From: Clarkia xantiana subsp. parviflora | Lineage: Eukaryota; Streptophyta; Magnoliopsida; Myrtales; Onagraceae | Length of the DNA: 64,000 bases | Reading direction: 5' to 3' | Assembly (NCBI GenBank): GCA_036873135.1 | Contig: JAPTYO010000009.1 | Coordinates: forward strand, 39,758,756 to 39,822,755 | Shown: positions 22,461 to 34,000 of the stretch, piece after piece | How positions within the stretch are numbered: the stretch's first letter is position 1 | How the letters are laid out: each line of letters begins with the position of its first letter | Made by a program: the position numbers and the translations under genes | The notes under the pieces: model-generated | What the model was told of the DNA's origin: nothing | What the model saw: the letters and a program-made list of their open reading frames with translations, nothing else | Database searches by the model: none

Positions 22461-23600
22461 TTAAAAAATTCATGGTTTACAAACAAAATCTTGAGTTTCA
22501 ACTATTAATTGTTTTCGCAATGAGAAATGCGGCAACGATTATTCTCTGTTTAGAGAATGTTGACTTAAACATGATTTAATCGGTGAAGTCATTGCACACT
22601 GCATAAAACCCCGATGGAGTTGGGTTGTGGGTTCGATCCAACCGGGCAACGTTTTAATGTTTATTTTGGACTAATTAGTATTATTAACGTTGCCGACGGT
22701 CAAGGTTTTGGCTTAGTGGGTGAATGGGTTGTCATTAGGCATGCATTAGATAAAAATATGTATCCAACCGCAGCATTTCCTTTAAAAAAAACGTTGTTTT
22801 GGCACTTGCGGTGCAACAGGTCGAGGCCTTTTATTGGTCTGAGGATCATACCGTTTGAGAAACGCAACGGTCTAATGGCCAAATTTGATCTCATATTAGT
22901 TTTAAAAAAAAAATTGTTGATGTGTTGATGGTCTGAAGATCTACAATGATAAAAGGTTGATCCGAGGATCAATGATGATGTGGTTGAGAATTAGTAATAA
23001 CTATATACCCAACTCGTGTGTTAACACGTTAAATTTTATGGAAGAAATTAAATAATATGGTTGAGACCATGTTTATTTTAGAGTTATGATTAATATGGGT
23101 AGCTATTTTAACTAGCAACCTTTTGAATAAGGTAACCCATAAAAAGGAAGATAAACTCTGTTTGAGTTGTGATTTCAAATGTGGGGGGTGTCTTGCTAAA
23201 AGTTAAGATTCCTCTACGCAAAAGACGCATACATGCCCTAAACTGTTGATTGCATTTTCATAGGGTATGCTCAGAACAGTAATGAGTATCGGTTTCTTCT
23301 ATTTGAATCGAAAGTGTCGGATATACACAAATATACGTTAATGTAATCAAGAAATGCATATTTCTTTGGAAAATGTATTTTTGGCTAAGTCTAGAGGAGA
23401 GGCAAGCATATGAGACTATAGAGGAAAATAGTCTAGACCGAGAACATGGAGGGCATGTTGAGGTCGAGACCGAGGTTGAAACCCAGGTCGAGCCCATAAT
23501 GAGTAAATGGCGAGGATTGAAAAATCCCATGGTCCAGTTTTTCTGACCTATATGCTTGAAGCCGAACCTTAGACTTACCACGAAGCCGTAAACTCTTCTG
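22461..23600. other. Degenerate interior of the Copia relic, possible small insertions
   Basis: No coding match. A tRNA-type A box (TGGCTTAGTGG near 22709) and a B-box-like GGTTCGATCC (near 22629) occur in the wrong order for a tRNA. Short A runs near 22786 and 22903 may mark small retroposons. The 23400-23600 stretch is very degenerate. Confidence 0.3.
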
Positions 23601-24800
23601 AGAGACCTCTATGAAAAGAGGCAATCAATAGTGAAATTGAGTCCATCTTGCAGAACCACACTTGGGAGCTGGTGGATCTTCCGCTCTGAGACAAACCGTT
23701 AGGCTACAAGTGGATATTGGATCAATTGATAATTACAAAGCCCGACTTGTCATAAAATATCATAGACAAAAGGAATGATGGAATTATTTTGATACATATT
23801 CTCCAGTAACTAGAATCACATTCATAAGGATGGTGCTTGCGATTGTAGCCTTGCAAATTCTAGAAGTACATCAAATGGATGGGAAAACAACTTTCATACA
23901 TGGAGATTTAGAGGAAGAAATCTACATGGAACAACCTGAGGGCTTCTCTGCGCGAGAGCAGGAAAAGAAAGTCTGTAAGCTTGTCAAATCTATGTATAGT
24001 CTTAGACAGATGCCAAGACAATGGCTTTATAAATTTGACAGCGTTTTATTGGAGAAATGTTTCAAAATAAATAAGTATGAAAAACGTTTTACGTTGATGA
24101 CATACTAATCGTTGGAAATAACGATGAGGTGGTCCGGTCCACGGGACCTATGTTGAATTTGAGTATTGACCTGAAAGACATGGATCTTGCCGATGTGATC
24201 TTTGGATTAAAACTCATTAGATCATCAGAAGGTCTCATTCTAAGTCAAACTCATATATTGACAAGTATTTGGATAAATTCAACAAAGATGACAAGAACGA
24301 GGTCAGTACTCCAATAGATACGAGTAAGTAATTTCAAAGAATAAGGGAGAATGGTTTTCCCAAATTGAGTACGCTCGGATTATTAGAAGTGACATGTACT
24401 TAACGTCATGCACTAGACCAGATATCGCTCACGTTGTAAGTGTATTGAGTCGATATACGAGTAACCCTAGTGTTGTCCACTAGAACGGGGTAATCAGGGT
24501 ACTTAGGTATTTGAGACATATTCGTAATCATGGTCTACACAAAGAGATATCCTTATGTAATAGAATGTTATAGTGATGCAAAATGGATATCCGATTAGAC
24601 ACTACCACCTTGAGTATAAGGGGTTACGTATTCACCTTACGAGGTGGAACAGTGTCGTAGAAAATCCTCAAAACAAACAGTCATAGCCAGATCGACGATC
24701 AAGTCTGAGTTATTGTACTGGAGAAATGTGCCGAAGATGCAGAATGGCTATGTCATTTTCTCGAGGATTTTACTAATTGGCCAAAACCTGTGTTAGTGCA
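23600..24800 (+). pseudogene. Copia reverse transcriptase and RNase H fragments
   Basis: 23830-24108 encodes ILEVHQMDGKTTFIHGDLEE, IYMEQPEGF and VCKLVKSMYSLRQ, the fingers-palm region of Copia RT. TLMTY near 24095 is a degraded form of the active-site segment. 24150-24290 reads DMDLADVIFGLKLIRSSEG. 24410-24500 reads TRPDIAHVVSVLSRYTSNP in a shifted frame, and an RNase H remnant follows. There are many stops. Confidence 0.82.
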
Positions 24801-25917
24801 AATATTGATGAGTTTGTTTTCGTTTAATCCAAATTAAATCCAATCTAATGAAATGTTGAAGTTTTTCTTTAAGAGACAAGGTTAAAGCAGAAATAAGTGG
24901 TGCACCCCCCATTTGGCATGAAAACCTTTGTTAAAGGTTGGGAAATGGGACACTTTGCGAAGCTGTTGTCCACAAAAGAATCAATCTAAATTTAGATGTT
25001 GGATTAACAAAGTTATTCCTACAGGAAATGATAGTCTGAGGACTTTGTTGGTTTGAGAACATTGATGCAACGTTGCGACGATCAATCTGTATAACACAGT
25101 ATAACCTGCATAATGGAATGTTTAGACATATACGTCATAATTCCATTAGACAGTTGGTCTCAAATATATTTATTGTGCCCGATATCGTAAAGTCGGCAGA
25201 TAAATAGCGGATCCGCTACCCGAAAGGGTTAAACAGAGAGTTATTTGGCCAAGCATCCAAGGGAATGGGGCTAAAGCCCGTGTAGCAAACGCTCTTGAGA
25301 AGGAAAACCCAACCATGATGACTGGAGATCCCAGGAACTTGGTTCAATGGGACAACCTAATCACAAGAGTGAGTGTGTTCACTGTGGGGGTCAAACCCCG
25401 AGCCCATTCCTATGATGCATACAGTGATGGAGATAAGGTTAAGTTTTAGCTTGTGTTGATCTTCAAACATCGGTTAAACCGAGCATAGTAATTGCAAATT
25501 ATTTAATTGAAATCACACTTTATGCAAAGCTTTTAATGATTCGTAAGGAGAACTCAGAGTCGTGATGATGCTCTTGAGACATTGAATCACCTATGCGAGT
25601 GAGAAGTGGGGCCGCTTCGAAAGGAATTGTTGAGGGCGTAATTCTTAGAAACGCTTGCAGAACCAGGCGAGTGATCCAGGGCCTAGGGATCACAGGGCGT
25701 GAACCGAACCATACTAGGAAGGTACCTGTGTGGGTTATGTCGTCATCTACACCAACGACAGTCGGTTCAAGGACATCGCGTCTACCGACCAGTCAGTAGA
25801 GAAGGCATGATCTCACAAGGGATAGGTTCAAAGGGGTTACCCCTACCTATTCTTTGCAGGTATTGACCGTTGAACTCAAATTTCGTGTCTAAGTTTCTAA
25901 AATTTCATTCATGTGAT
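24801..25917. other. 3' untranslated region of the Copia relic
   Basis: No protein match. Directly left of the LTR the sequence CATGTGATTGTTAG looks like a polypurine tract (CATGTGGGAGATTGTTAG type) that has lost four bases. Confidence 0.4.
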
Positions 25918-26697
25918 TGTTAGAAAATGGGCTACACAAATTTTCATTTGGGCTTCTCTAATTTTATTTGGGCATTTTTATTCTCTTTTTTACTTAAGCC
26001 CAAATTTCCTCAAGCTCAATTTTATTTTGTTGTGAATGGAATTTGTGATTTGTACCACATCGAAAGTTTTACTTTCCTCCTCCCTTCTCCTCCCCTATAT
26101 AAACAAGCATTTCCCTTCTCCTTTTGGGACATTGAGAAATGGAATCTCTTCCTTCTTGGTTGAGTTCAATTTTTCGGAACCCATAATCTTGGGATCCAAT
26201 TATATTTTCTCATCCTCTGTTCTTCGTGTTGACGAATCCAGAGTTCTTCCAGGTTGATTTTGACTTATGTCGTGTTCAACCTTTCTAGTTGTTTTTAGCC
26301 GTTGTCGTCGGCTTTCCTGTTCTTTGTTTGAGTTCAGGTATTGGGTTCGGTTCGGTCGAGCGTGTTGCATGCATAACACGATTCGATGACACTGTTGAAT
26401 CCTGGGAGGTGATCGCCCCTTGTATAAAAACCTTTGCATAACCCGAGGGTGGGGAGGGGCGAAATTGCCTTAAGGAGACTGTGATTAGCACGAGCCTCAG
26501 TATAAAAAATACGTATTTGTTTTGTGTCGATTTTACGTATAATTTCGGTGTTGCCTATATTTTGCATGTTAACTGGTATAGTTACTTGTAAGTAACCGAA
26601 ATTCGACTAATTGCTTTTTAGTCATTGAGTTTTAGAATATTACATTTTGGTCCTCGGACTTTGTAAATTTACATATTTACCCTCAATATTTCCAACA
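25918..26697 (+). repeat. 3' LTR of the Copia relic (780 bp)
   Basis: Begins TGTTAGAAAATGGG and ends TTTCCAACA (TGTT...AACA ends). A TATA-like CTATATAAAC is near 26094. The left LTR is absent. Confidence 0.7.
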
Positions 26698-26881
26698 TAA
26701 TAGCACCTGCATATTAGAGAGCAGCTTCTTAAGTTGTTCATTTGTCTATATTTCTTCTTATGCTTATGACTATCCAGACCAGATGACTATGAGGAAGCTG
26801 GTCAAACAGTTTTACTGTTCACGGCGAAACAACCCGATAGCTTTATCCCTTCATTGTATATCAAATGACTTATTAAAAAAA

Positions 26882-27422
26882 GGGATTAAATACTTTTTCA
26901 TACCACTTCTTTGCACAGAATCCACTTTTGGTACCACTTTTATTTTTTTTGTATACTTTTGGTACCAATTCTTTCAACTTTGTATCTTTTTGGTACCACC
27001 GTTAACTTTCCGTCCAAATTGGCCGTTAAGTGTCATGTGCCATGCACGTGACCGCCCTAAACTTTTGAATTTGTTTCAATTTAGTCCATCTAATGCATCC
27101 CTAACTTTTAATTTGTTCAATTTAGCCCTAAAATTTCCAAATCGAACCCTTGACCCATCATGGTTTTGAAATTTTAGGACTAAATTGAACAAATTAAAAG
27201 TCAGGGATGCATTAGATGGACTAAATTGAAACAAATTCAAAAGTTTAGGGCGGTCACGTGCATGGCACATGACACTTAACGGTCAATTTGGACGGAAAGT
27301 TAACGGTGGTACCAAAAGGATACAAAGTTGAAAGAATTTGTACCAAAAGTATACAAAAAAATAGATGTGGTACCAAAAGTGGATTCTGAGCAAAGAAGTG
27401 GTATGAAAAGTTACTTAATCCC
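26882..27422. mobile_element. Palindromic foldback MITE, Mutator-type (541 bp)
   Basis: The whole element is a near-perfect inverted repeat: arms of about 255 bp around a short loop at about 27138-27165. The outer ends are GGGATTAA and TTAATCCC. The 9-bp sequence TTAAAAAAA flanks both sides (26873-26881 and 27423-27431), the TSD length expected for Mutator-like transposases. It encodes nothing. Its transcripts would form long hairpins, a typical source of 24-nt siRNA. Confidence 0.85.
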
Positions 27423-27431
27423 TTAAAAAAA

Positions 27432-28338
27432 AATGGTACCAGCTGAAATGACGATTTTAAATTTTGACTCGAAAAGTGATAGTTTCCACTCAACCAAATC
27501 AGTTAACTTATGTACATCCACACATATATATATATATTGGAGTAATAAATTCTTCAAATTCCAAGCATTTCCGGTTACATTTTCGCTAATATTATGCAGA
27601 CTATGTTTCATCTCAGTCGATGTTTGAGAGGTTCAAGTGGGTGGATCCCAACATAAAAGTAAGATGTATCCAAACATGAGAGTATTATATAGTGAGTATA
27701 ATTGTATCTTTTAAGAGATTAGTTTTGTTGGAATCACATGTACAAGTGCAATTTGGAGATCATAGTTTTCATATGAATTTCATATTAAAAAATATGTAAT
27801 TAATTACTATAGTTTTATTAAAAAATTAAAAAAATATACTATTTGAATAAATTTTCCCGGCGCACGGACAGCACCTAATATATATAAATTTAGGTTAGAA
27901 AGAGAATTGAAGAAGCATTCTGGAGCTGAGAGTATCCAAAATTGGTACTTTCGATGCAAGAGCAGAGGGAAACTGAGCTGAGGATTACTCAAGCAGATTT
28001 CGGCATATGAGTAAAGAAAACCCTGGATCGCATGACGTCTCCTCTTGCCTAGATTCATCCAGCCTGGATGGTCGCCACCTCGATTCCCTCCCTTCTCTTC
28101 ATCACCCTTGCTTGATTCAATGAACAATTTTCAGCAGATCTATATATATATATAGATTTGAAACTGCAGTTCACCATAGCGTCGCCCTGTCCCACCAGCA
28201 TTGAACGTCGTCTTCAATCTTCAGATGAAGAACTCTAGCGGCAGATGGAATAAATCCAAAACATCTCTGCTCGATTTTCCCTTCATATTTGCTGGTAATT
28301 TTCCCTTTATCTTCACGTTGATGTTGTTGCTGGTGATT
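27432..28338. other. Host DNA left of Copia element F, no gene recognised
   Basis: AT-rich, with simple (TA)n stretches near 27523 and 28141. The motif TATATATAAATTTAGGT near 27877 recurs near 39607 and 51826. Nothing coding is recognised. Confidence 0.4.
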
Positions 28339-28343
28339 TGTTA

Positions 28344-28823
28344 TGAAGGAAACCGACGTACATGCCAAGCAAACCAACAACCGAATTAGTACGTAAACAA
28401 TACGGTAGTTATAGGAACGATACGTTTACCTTCGAACGTGGCGGTTTGCGATGGCGGGAGCGGAAGCGGATCGTCGTATTCGGTTCGGAATCACGGCTGC
28501 CACAGGGATGCCGGTCGGAGAGGTACGTCACTGATCGGAGCGTACCTCGGTCTCCACGAGTGATGACCCTATAGACACCTAGAGAGCACTTGTATACGAG
28601 AGTGACGTGGAGAAACTTGTATATGATATTTGTATTCCTAGACCACCAAGAGGGTCTATATATAGCCAAGGAGAAGCCCATGAGCAGTTTACAACTTTGG
28701 GGACCTAACACATCGGTCCCCGCTCTTTTTATGGAGCGGTTGTCGACTTCGGGGACTCGACATATCGGTCCCCGATCTCTCCGAGACCTACACTAGCACC
28801 CCGTATGGGTGCAATATCCTACA
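28344..28823 (-). repeat. 3' LTR of Copia element F (480 bp)
   Basis: Plus-strand ends are TGAAGGAAACC and ATATCCTACA. It matches the right LTR over its full length as far as I compared. The three frames inside it recur unchanged in the other LTR and are not genes. Confidence 0.96.
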
Positions 28824-28835
28824 TCTCCCACTCAC
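28824..28835 (-). promoter_or_regulatory. Polypurine tract of Copia element F
   Basis: The minus strand reads TGTGAGTGGGAGA directly before TGTAGGATA of the 3' LTR, a typical Copia purine tract. Confidence 0.8.
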
Positions 28836-29920
28836 ACATAACGGGAGTGCTCAGTGTGTGTGGAAACGTATTTCCAACATCTGTCTGTCTTTCATACAGG
28901 GCTCACCCGTGCGACCGGCATACTTTGCGAGAGCTAGGTGCTGTACATCTGTTAGGAGTATACAGCCTCTCGTAGTGAACAACCAACAAGAGAACTGCTG
29001 TACATCTGTTAGGAGTATACAGCATCTCGAAATGGATAACCAACTAGAGAACGGTAAGTATGCTTGTACCCTAGATCATCGAACCTCATTTAGATATTAT
29101 CAAAAATCTCATTATACCTTGTATTCACAATCATGAAACTAATTCATGACTGGTGCACCGGTGAACACAATTCAAAAAAGAGGTCCCGTTGATGATCTTC
29201 CTCTTCTCACGATTCCTTCAACACCAACCCGACTCGCTTTTCTAGACATGCCCCGCCAGGCCGAATCATTAGTAGCCTCTTGGAAACACACTAAGCTAGC
29301 GAACATCGTGTCAGGTCTCAAGTCTCTGATCGGAGTCGTGAGGGTACTCAATTTAGAACCTTCCAAGGATCTATGGGTCTCACACTGCAACAAGCTGAGA
29401 TTATACTTGTGCAAACCCGTGGTCGCTAATAGCACACACGGTATGAAACGTGTGTCACAACACTCTTCTCCTTTTCCCTGGAGCGTATGTCATTTGTCTC
29501 ACTCAAAGACAGTGTTGTGCGGATGTCATTTCAAATGCCGCATGCACTCGAACAAGAGTCCACTAACTCCCATCCGGCTCTAAGGCAAACTATGCGGGAA
29601 CAAATTCCTCTTAATCATCGATGACCGTATGTCAACGACCGATTTATGAATTCGAGTAGTTAGCTCTCTAATCACCCACTTGATGATTTTAAACTCAAAA
29701 TCCTGTCTCATCTCCCGTTGTCACATAGACGTAACGTCACTAAGACGCGGAGGCGGTTGCTCGTGTGAGAGAGCTAACCTTTAGTTTACCCGACATACAT
29801 TTCTGTAAAATCATGAATGCACTAATGCAATCCGAATAAAACATGCGTGTGTGTAAATCAAAACATATTTGATTAAACTGAACATTGTTCATAACATGGG
29901 AAAACATTACATGAAGTATT
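28836..29920 (-). other. 3' untranslated region of Copia element F with a 57-bp duplication
   Basis: 28940-28996 and 28997-29053 are two imperfect copies of a 57-bp unit (GCTGTACATCTGTTAGGAG...). A 145-codon open frame on the plus strand (29146-29583), antisense to the element, has no recognisable motif. The region is long for a Copia element and has no sense-strand gene. Confidence 0.6.
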
Positions 29921-32900
29921 TCAAACTCTACGCAAACCTAGAGATTTCACATGTCTAACAAAGGAATCTCTATCCAAAGGCTTAGTCAAAGGATCAGCCA
30001 CCATTTCCTTTGTAGACAAATACTTCACGTTAATCATCTTGCGTGCAACCATGTCCCTCGCAAAATGATACTTGGTATCAATGTGTTTGGTTCTGGTATG
30101 AAACTTAGGATCCTTTGCAAAAGAAATTGCTGCCTGACTGTCACAATAAACCAAAATTGGTTCAGTCTTTTCTGCAATATCCATCAGATGCTCAAGGAAC
30201 CTCTTTAACCAAACAGCCTCTTGTGTAGCTGTCGCGAGTGCCACATATTCGGCTTCCATGGTAGAAAGGGACACACAAGAATGCTTCTTGCTACTCCAAG
30301 AGATAGCACCATTGCACATCTTGAACACATAACCAGAGGTGGACTTCCGTTCGTCAAGGTCTCCTGAATAGTCGGCATCACTGTATCCTTCTAGACGGAG
30401 ACTTTCGGCACCTCGGTAACAAAGTGCATAATCAGCAGTCCCTTTCAGGTATCTCATGATCCTCTTCACAGCTTTCCAATGTGACGGTCCTGGATCGGAT
30501 TGATATCTACTTACCAAGCCCACGGCCTGACAAATATCCGGTCTAGTGCACACCATTGCATACATCAGGCTTCCGATTGCGCTCCTGTATGGTACTCGAT
30601 TCATTTTCTCTCTTTCTTCTGGAGTCTTTGGACACATCTCGTTGCTCAAGGCTTGGCCTTTACTGATAGGAGTCTCGATAGGGTTACATGCTTGCATACT
30701 AAACCGTTCTAGAACCTTGTTAATGTAGCTCTCTTGCGAAAGATACAACAACTTCTTTGAACGATCTCTCGAGATCTTTATCCCAAGAATGTAATTTGCA
30801 TCACCCATATCCTTCATCTCAAATTGAGATGACAACCAGGTCTTAACCTCGTTTAAATACTCTTTATCATTCCCGGGTATTAATATGTCATCGACGTACA
30901 ATGTCATAAACACGAACTTACTCTTAGACCTTTTGGTATAAACGCAATGGTCGTCATTCATCATGACAAATCCATTATTCACAACCACGTCATGAAATCG
31001 TTTGTACCACTGCCTCGAGGATTGCTTTAGACCATAAATGGACTTTAAGAGTCGACAAACTTTATGTTCGTGACCTTCTACAACGAAGCACTCGGGTTGC
31101 TCCATGTAGATTTCCTCGTCTAAATCTCCATTGAGAAAAGCAGTCTTAACATCCATTTGATGTAATTCAAGGTCTAGGTTAGCTACTATAGCCAAGATTA
31201 GCCGAATTGAGGATAAACGCACGGCTGGAGAAAACGTCTCATCGTAATCTATTCCATATTGTTGCGTATAACCCTTGGCCACTAATCGAGCCTTATATCG
31301 CTCAATCGTGCCATCAGCCTTAAGCTTAATCTTAAGGACCCATTTGGCCCCTATAGCTTTTCGTCCTTGAGGAAGGTCAACTAGATCCCAAACCTTGTTG
31401 GCCTTCATAGACTCCATTTCCTCTTCCATAGCTTTTGTCCATTTATCTTTAGAAGGGCTTGAAATGGCTTCGGACACATTCCGTGGCTCATTTTCATCTT
31501 GAAGAAGCATTGAAAAGAGTTCACCACCTTCGATTTCAAACCGTCGGCGAGGAATCTTTTTCCGGGACCCTCGTCCCATCTGAGGTTCATTTAACCTCGT
31601 GTCAATACTCCCACTTGGATTAAGATCCATCTCTTCACTCCCACTTGGAGCAACAAAGTCGTCTTCATTCGTCACATGTGATGAAGGAGGCTGCTGGTGA
31701 CGAACTTCTTCATCTCCTAAAATCCTCCCACTCGAATGAGGCGAACTTTGATGGTCTAAATCATCAGATTCATAAAGAGATAAGTCCTGACCTATCTCAC
31801 CCTTCCTTGGGAACTCATCCTCAATAAATTGGACATTGCGCGATTCATATTCAGTAACGCTCCCACTTTCTTGCAACCCTATAAACACATAACCTTTAGA
31901 GGTTGACGAGTAGCGTACAAACACACTCTTTTTACCTCTCGGGCCCAATTTGCCATATTTATGCGAGAGATCGTGTGTATAGGCTGCACATCCCCATGGT
32001 TTCAATTCGCTTAAGTCCGGACGTCTTCCGGTCCATAGCTCATAAGGAGTGGTCGCAACTGATTTCGTAGGCACACGGTTGAGGACATATGTTGCAGTCA
32101 ATAACGCATCACCCCAAAAGGCAATAGGTAATTGAGCTTGTGTCATCATAGACCTAACCATTTCAAGTAGCGTTCTATTACGTCTCTTCGCTACACCATT
32201 TTGTTGCGGAGTATGAGGAATCGTCAACTGACGAACGATACATTTTTCATCACATAACCCTTGGAATTGTGCCGAAAGATACTCACGGCCTCGGTCAGTC
32301 CGAAGGCACTTAATCTTCCGATCTAATTGATTTTCCACTAAGTTCATATAACTCACGAAGCACTTAAGTGCGTCCGATTTGTGGGAAATCAAATATACAT
32401 GTCCAAAACGGGTATAATCGTCAATAAATGTGATGAAGTAATACGCACCGTGCCTGGCCCGAACATTCATGGGCCCGCAAATGTCCGAATGGACTAGCTC
32501 GAGAGGAAATTCAGCTCTGGTTGCCTTACCAAAAGGTTTTCTGGCGGATTTACCGGCTAGACAACATTCACACGTAGACAATTCCACATGTTGAACGCCT
32601 GGCAGCAAATCTTGATTCGCAAGCCGTTGCATCCTTTGTTGGCCAATATGACCTAGTCTAGCGTGCCATACATCCATATCGCTATCAAGACCGCGAGAGG
32701 AAGTAATCAATGAAAAACTCGAAGTTTCGTAAACATCCAAGTCTAATATAATAAAACCACCAGAAATAAAACCTTGTCCATACAAAGTTGACCCCTTGGT
32801 CAAAGTAAAAACATTGTCATGAAAACATAAACGAAAACCTAACAACATCAAAACAGAAACTGAAACAACATTCCGTCGGATTTGAGGAGCGTAAAGGACG

Positions 32901-34000
32901 TCGTGCAACAAAAGGGTTCGACCGTCACGCATGACTAACTTGCATGTCCCGATCCCTAACACAGCCACTCGCGTGTTGTTTCCGACATATATCCATTTTG
33001 CTCCACGAGGAAGCCGACGGAAGTCGACATATGCATTCCGGTCCCGAGCTATATGGTCGGTCGCCCCTGAGTCAACGATCCACAAAGGATTAGATTCAGA
33101 TAGAAAAACCGAACTAGAGACTTTAAGTTCACTAGTTTTAGCGTCAAGACAAACCTGGCGCTTGGGTTCAGTGCATTCTTTCGAAAAGTGGCCTCGCTGG
33201 CCACAATTGAAGCACTTAACCTTTGAAATAGCTCGCACACGAAATTTCTTTTTCTGCTTGGGCTTACTCTCAGCCTTAGGTTTCTTGTTTGGACCAGCCT
33301 GCTCATGGACTTTCTCTACCCTCTTCCTCTTGAACCCACCTTTGGGTTTAGAAGATGATGACATATGCAACTCCGACAAAGACTTAGTTGCTTGGAGGCG
33401 GTCCTCCTCTAACTCAAGATGCCTCCGAACATCTTCCAGAGTGCGAATCTGAGTATTATGGGTGAGGGTAGTCTTCATAAGGTCCCACGAGCTTGGAAGT
33501 GAACGAATCACAGCCTGGACTTGTTGCTCATCAGTCAACATATGACCAGCATCACGTAACTCAGAAATCATATTACCCATTTGGCGGATATGCGTCCTCA
33601 TTGAGTGCTCGGGACGCTTCTTGTAGGAATCAAACCTAACGGTCAAAGACCGTACCCTTGCAGTCGAGTAGGTACCAAACCTATCCCGCAAGGCGATCCA
33701 GAGGTCCTTAGCCCTCGTATGGTTCTTGAATTCCTTCAGAATATCATCCTCCAAAGCGCTCAGCAAAGTGATACGAGCAAGGTTATCGGCCTTTTTCCAG
33801 TTATTGTAAGCTGCAAGCTCACTCCGATGCTGAGCCGTATTCCCAGCTTCGGGTTCATCCATGACATTGTTTATGGCCACCAGAGTTTCTTGGAATTCGA
33901 GCACATACTGGATCTTAATACTCCAGATGTCATAATTATCGCTATTCAGCTTCAAACCCTTGTTCAGCTCAGCGATAACATTACTGCTTGAAGCTGCCAT
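29921..34000 (-). CDS. Copia gag-pol polyprotein, 1359 aa, uninterrupted
   Basis: Starts MAASSSNVIAELNKG at 34000. Domains in order: Copia gag (about 1-220), CCHC zinc knuckle CFNCGQRGHFSKEC (about 262-275), aspartic protease IVDSGATDH (about 308), GAG-pre-integrase HARLGH...CECCLAGK (about 445-490), integrase with its acidic triad in VHSDICGPM, LRTDRGREY and NRTLLEMVRSM (about 503, 566, 613), RT with MDVKTAFLNGDL and LYVDDILI (about 950-1040), and RNase H with SDADYSGD, MEAEYVAL and YCDSQAAI (about 1180-1300). It ends SLGLRRV. The start follows about 1.9 kb of leader. The polyprotein would be cut by its own protease and act in the virus-like particle, with integrase acting in the nucleus. 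RT motifs such as LMYAMVCTRPDI fit the Tork-like branch, but I hold that loosely. Confidence 0.97.
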   Translation of the reverse strand: MAASSSNVIAELNKGLKLNSDNYDIWSIKIQYVLEFQETLVAINNVMDEPEAGNTAQHRSELAAYNNWKKADNLARITLLSALEDDILKEFKNHTRAKDLWIALRDRFGTYSTARVRSLTVRFDSYKKRPEHSMRTHIRQMGNMISELRDAGHMLTDEQQVQAVIRSLPSSWDLMKTTLTHNTQIRTLEDVRRHLELEEDRLQATKSLSELHMSSSSKPKGGFKRKRVEKVHEQAGPNKKPKAESKPKQKKKFRVRAISKVKCFNCGQRGHFSKECTEPKRQVCLDAKTSELKVSSSVFLSESNPLWIVDSGATDHIARDRNAYVDFRRLPRGAKWIYVGNNTRVAVLGIGTCKLVMRDGRTLLLHDVLYAPQIRRNVVSVSVLMLLGFRLCFHDNVFTLTKGSTLYGQGFISGGFIILDLDVYETSSFSLITSSRGLDSDMDVWHARLGHIGQQRMQRLANQDLLPGVQHVELSTCECCLAGKSARKPFGKATRAEFPLELVHSDICGPMNVRARHGAYYFITFIDDYTRFGHVYLISHKSDALKCFVSYMNLVENQLDRKIKCLRTDRGREYLSAQFQGLCDEKCIVRQLTIPHTPQQNGVAKRRNRTLLEMVRSMMTQAQLPIAFWGDALLTATYVLNRVPTKSVATTPYELWTGRRPDLSELKPWGCAAYTHDLSHKYGKLGPRGKKSVFVRYSSTSKGYVFIGLQESGSVTEYESRNVQFIEDEFPRKGEIGQDLSLYESDDLDHQSSPHSSGRILGDEEVRHQQPPSSHVTNEDDFVAPSGSEEMDLNPSGSIDTRLNEPQMGRGSRKKIPRRRFEIEGGELFSMLLQDENEPRNVSEAISSPSKDKWTKAMEEEMESMKANKVWDLVDLPQGRKAIGAKWVLKIKLKADGTIERYKARLVAKGYTQQYGIDYDETFSPAVRLSSIRLILAIVANLDLELHQMDVKTAFLNGDLDEEIYMEQPECFVVEGHEHKVCRLLKSIYGLKQSSRQWYKRFHDVVVNNGFVMMNDDHCVYTKRSKSKFVFMTLYVDDILIPGNDKEYLNEVKTWLSSQFEMKDMGDANYILGIKISRDRSKKLLYLSQESYINKVLERFSMQACNPIETPISKGQALSNEMCPKTPEEREKMNRVPYRSAIGSLMYAMVCTRPDICQAVGLVSRYQSDPGPSHWKAVKRIMRYLKGTADYALCYRGAESLRLEGYSDADYSGDLDERKSTSGYVFKMCNGAISWSSKKHSCVSLSTMEAEYVALATATQEAVWLKRFLEHLMDIAEKTEPILVYCDSQAAISFAKDPKFHTRTKHIDTKYHFARDMVARKMINVKYLSTKEMVADPLTKPLDRDSFVRHVKSLGLRRV

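Larger units (their letters stand above)
22150..26697 (+). mobile_element. Degenerate Copia retrotransposon, 5' part missing, 3' LTR present
   Basis: Fragments in order on the plus strand: GAG-pre-integrase (22160-22330), start of integrase (22330-22460), RT (about 23600-24130), RT end to RNase H (24150-24780), then an LTR at 25918-26697. No matching 5' LTR was found on the left. All reading frames are broken by many stops and indels, so this is an old copy. Confidence 0.85.

Noticed and set aside
22620..22720. tRNA-like A and B boxes
   Set aside because: The B-box-like word comes before the A box, no cloverleaf forms and no CCA or terminator T run fits. At most a SINE scrap.
28362..28796. 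Three frames of 68-100 codons that recur exactly at 35893-36327
   Set aside because: They are inside the duplicated LTRs of Copia F; the repetition is the LTR pair, not a gene family.
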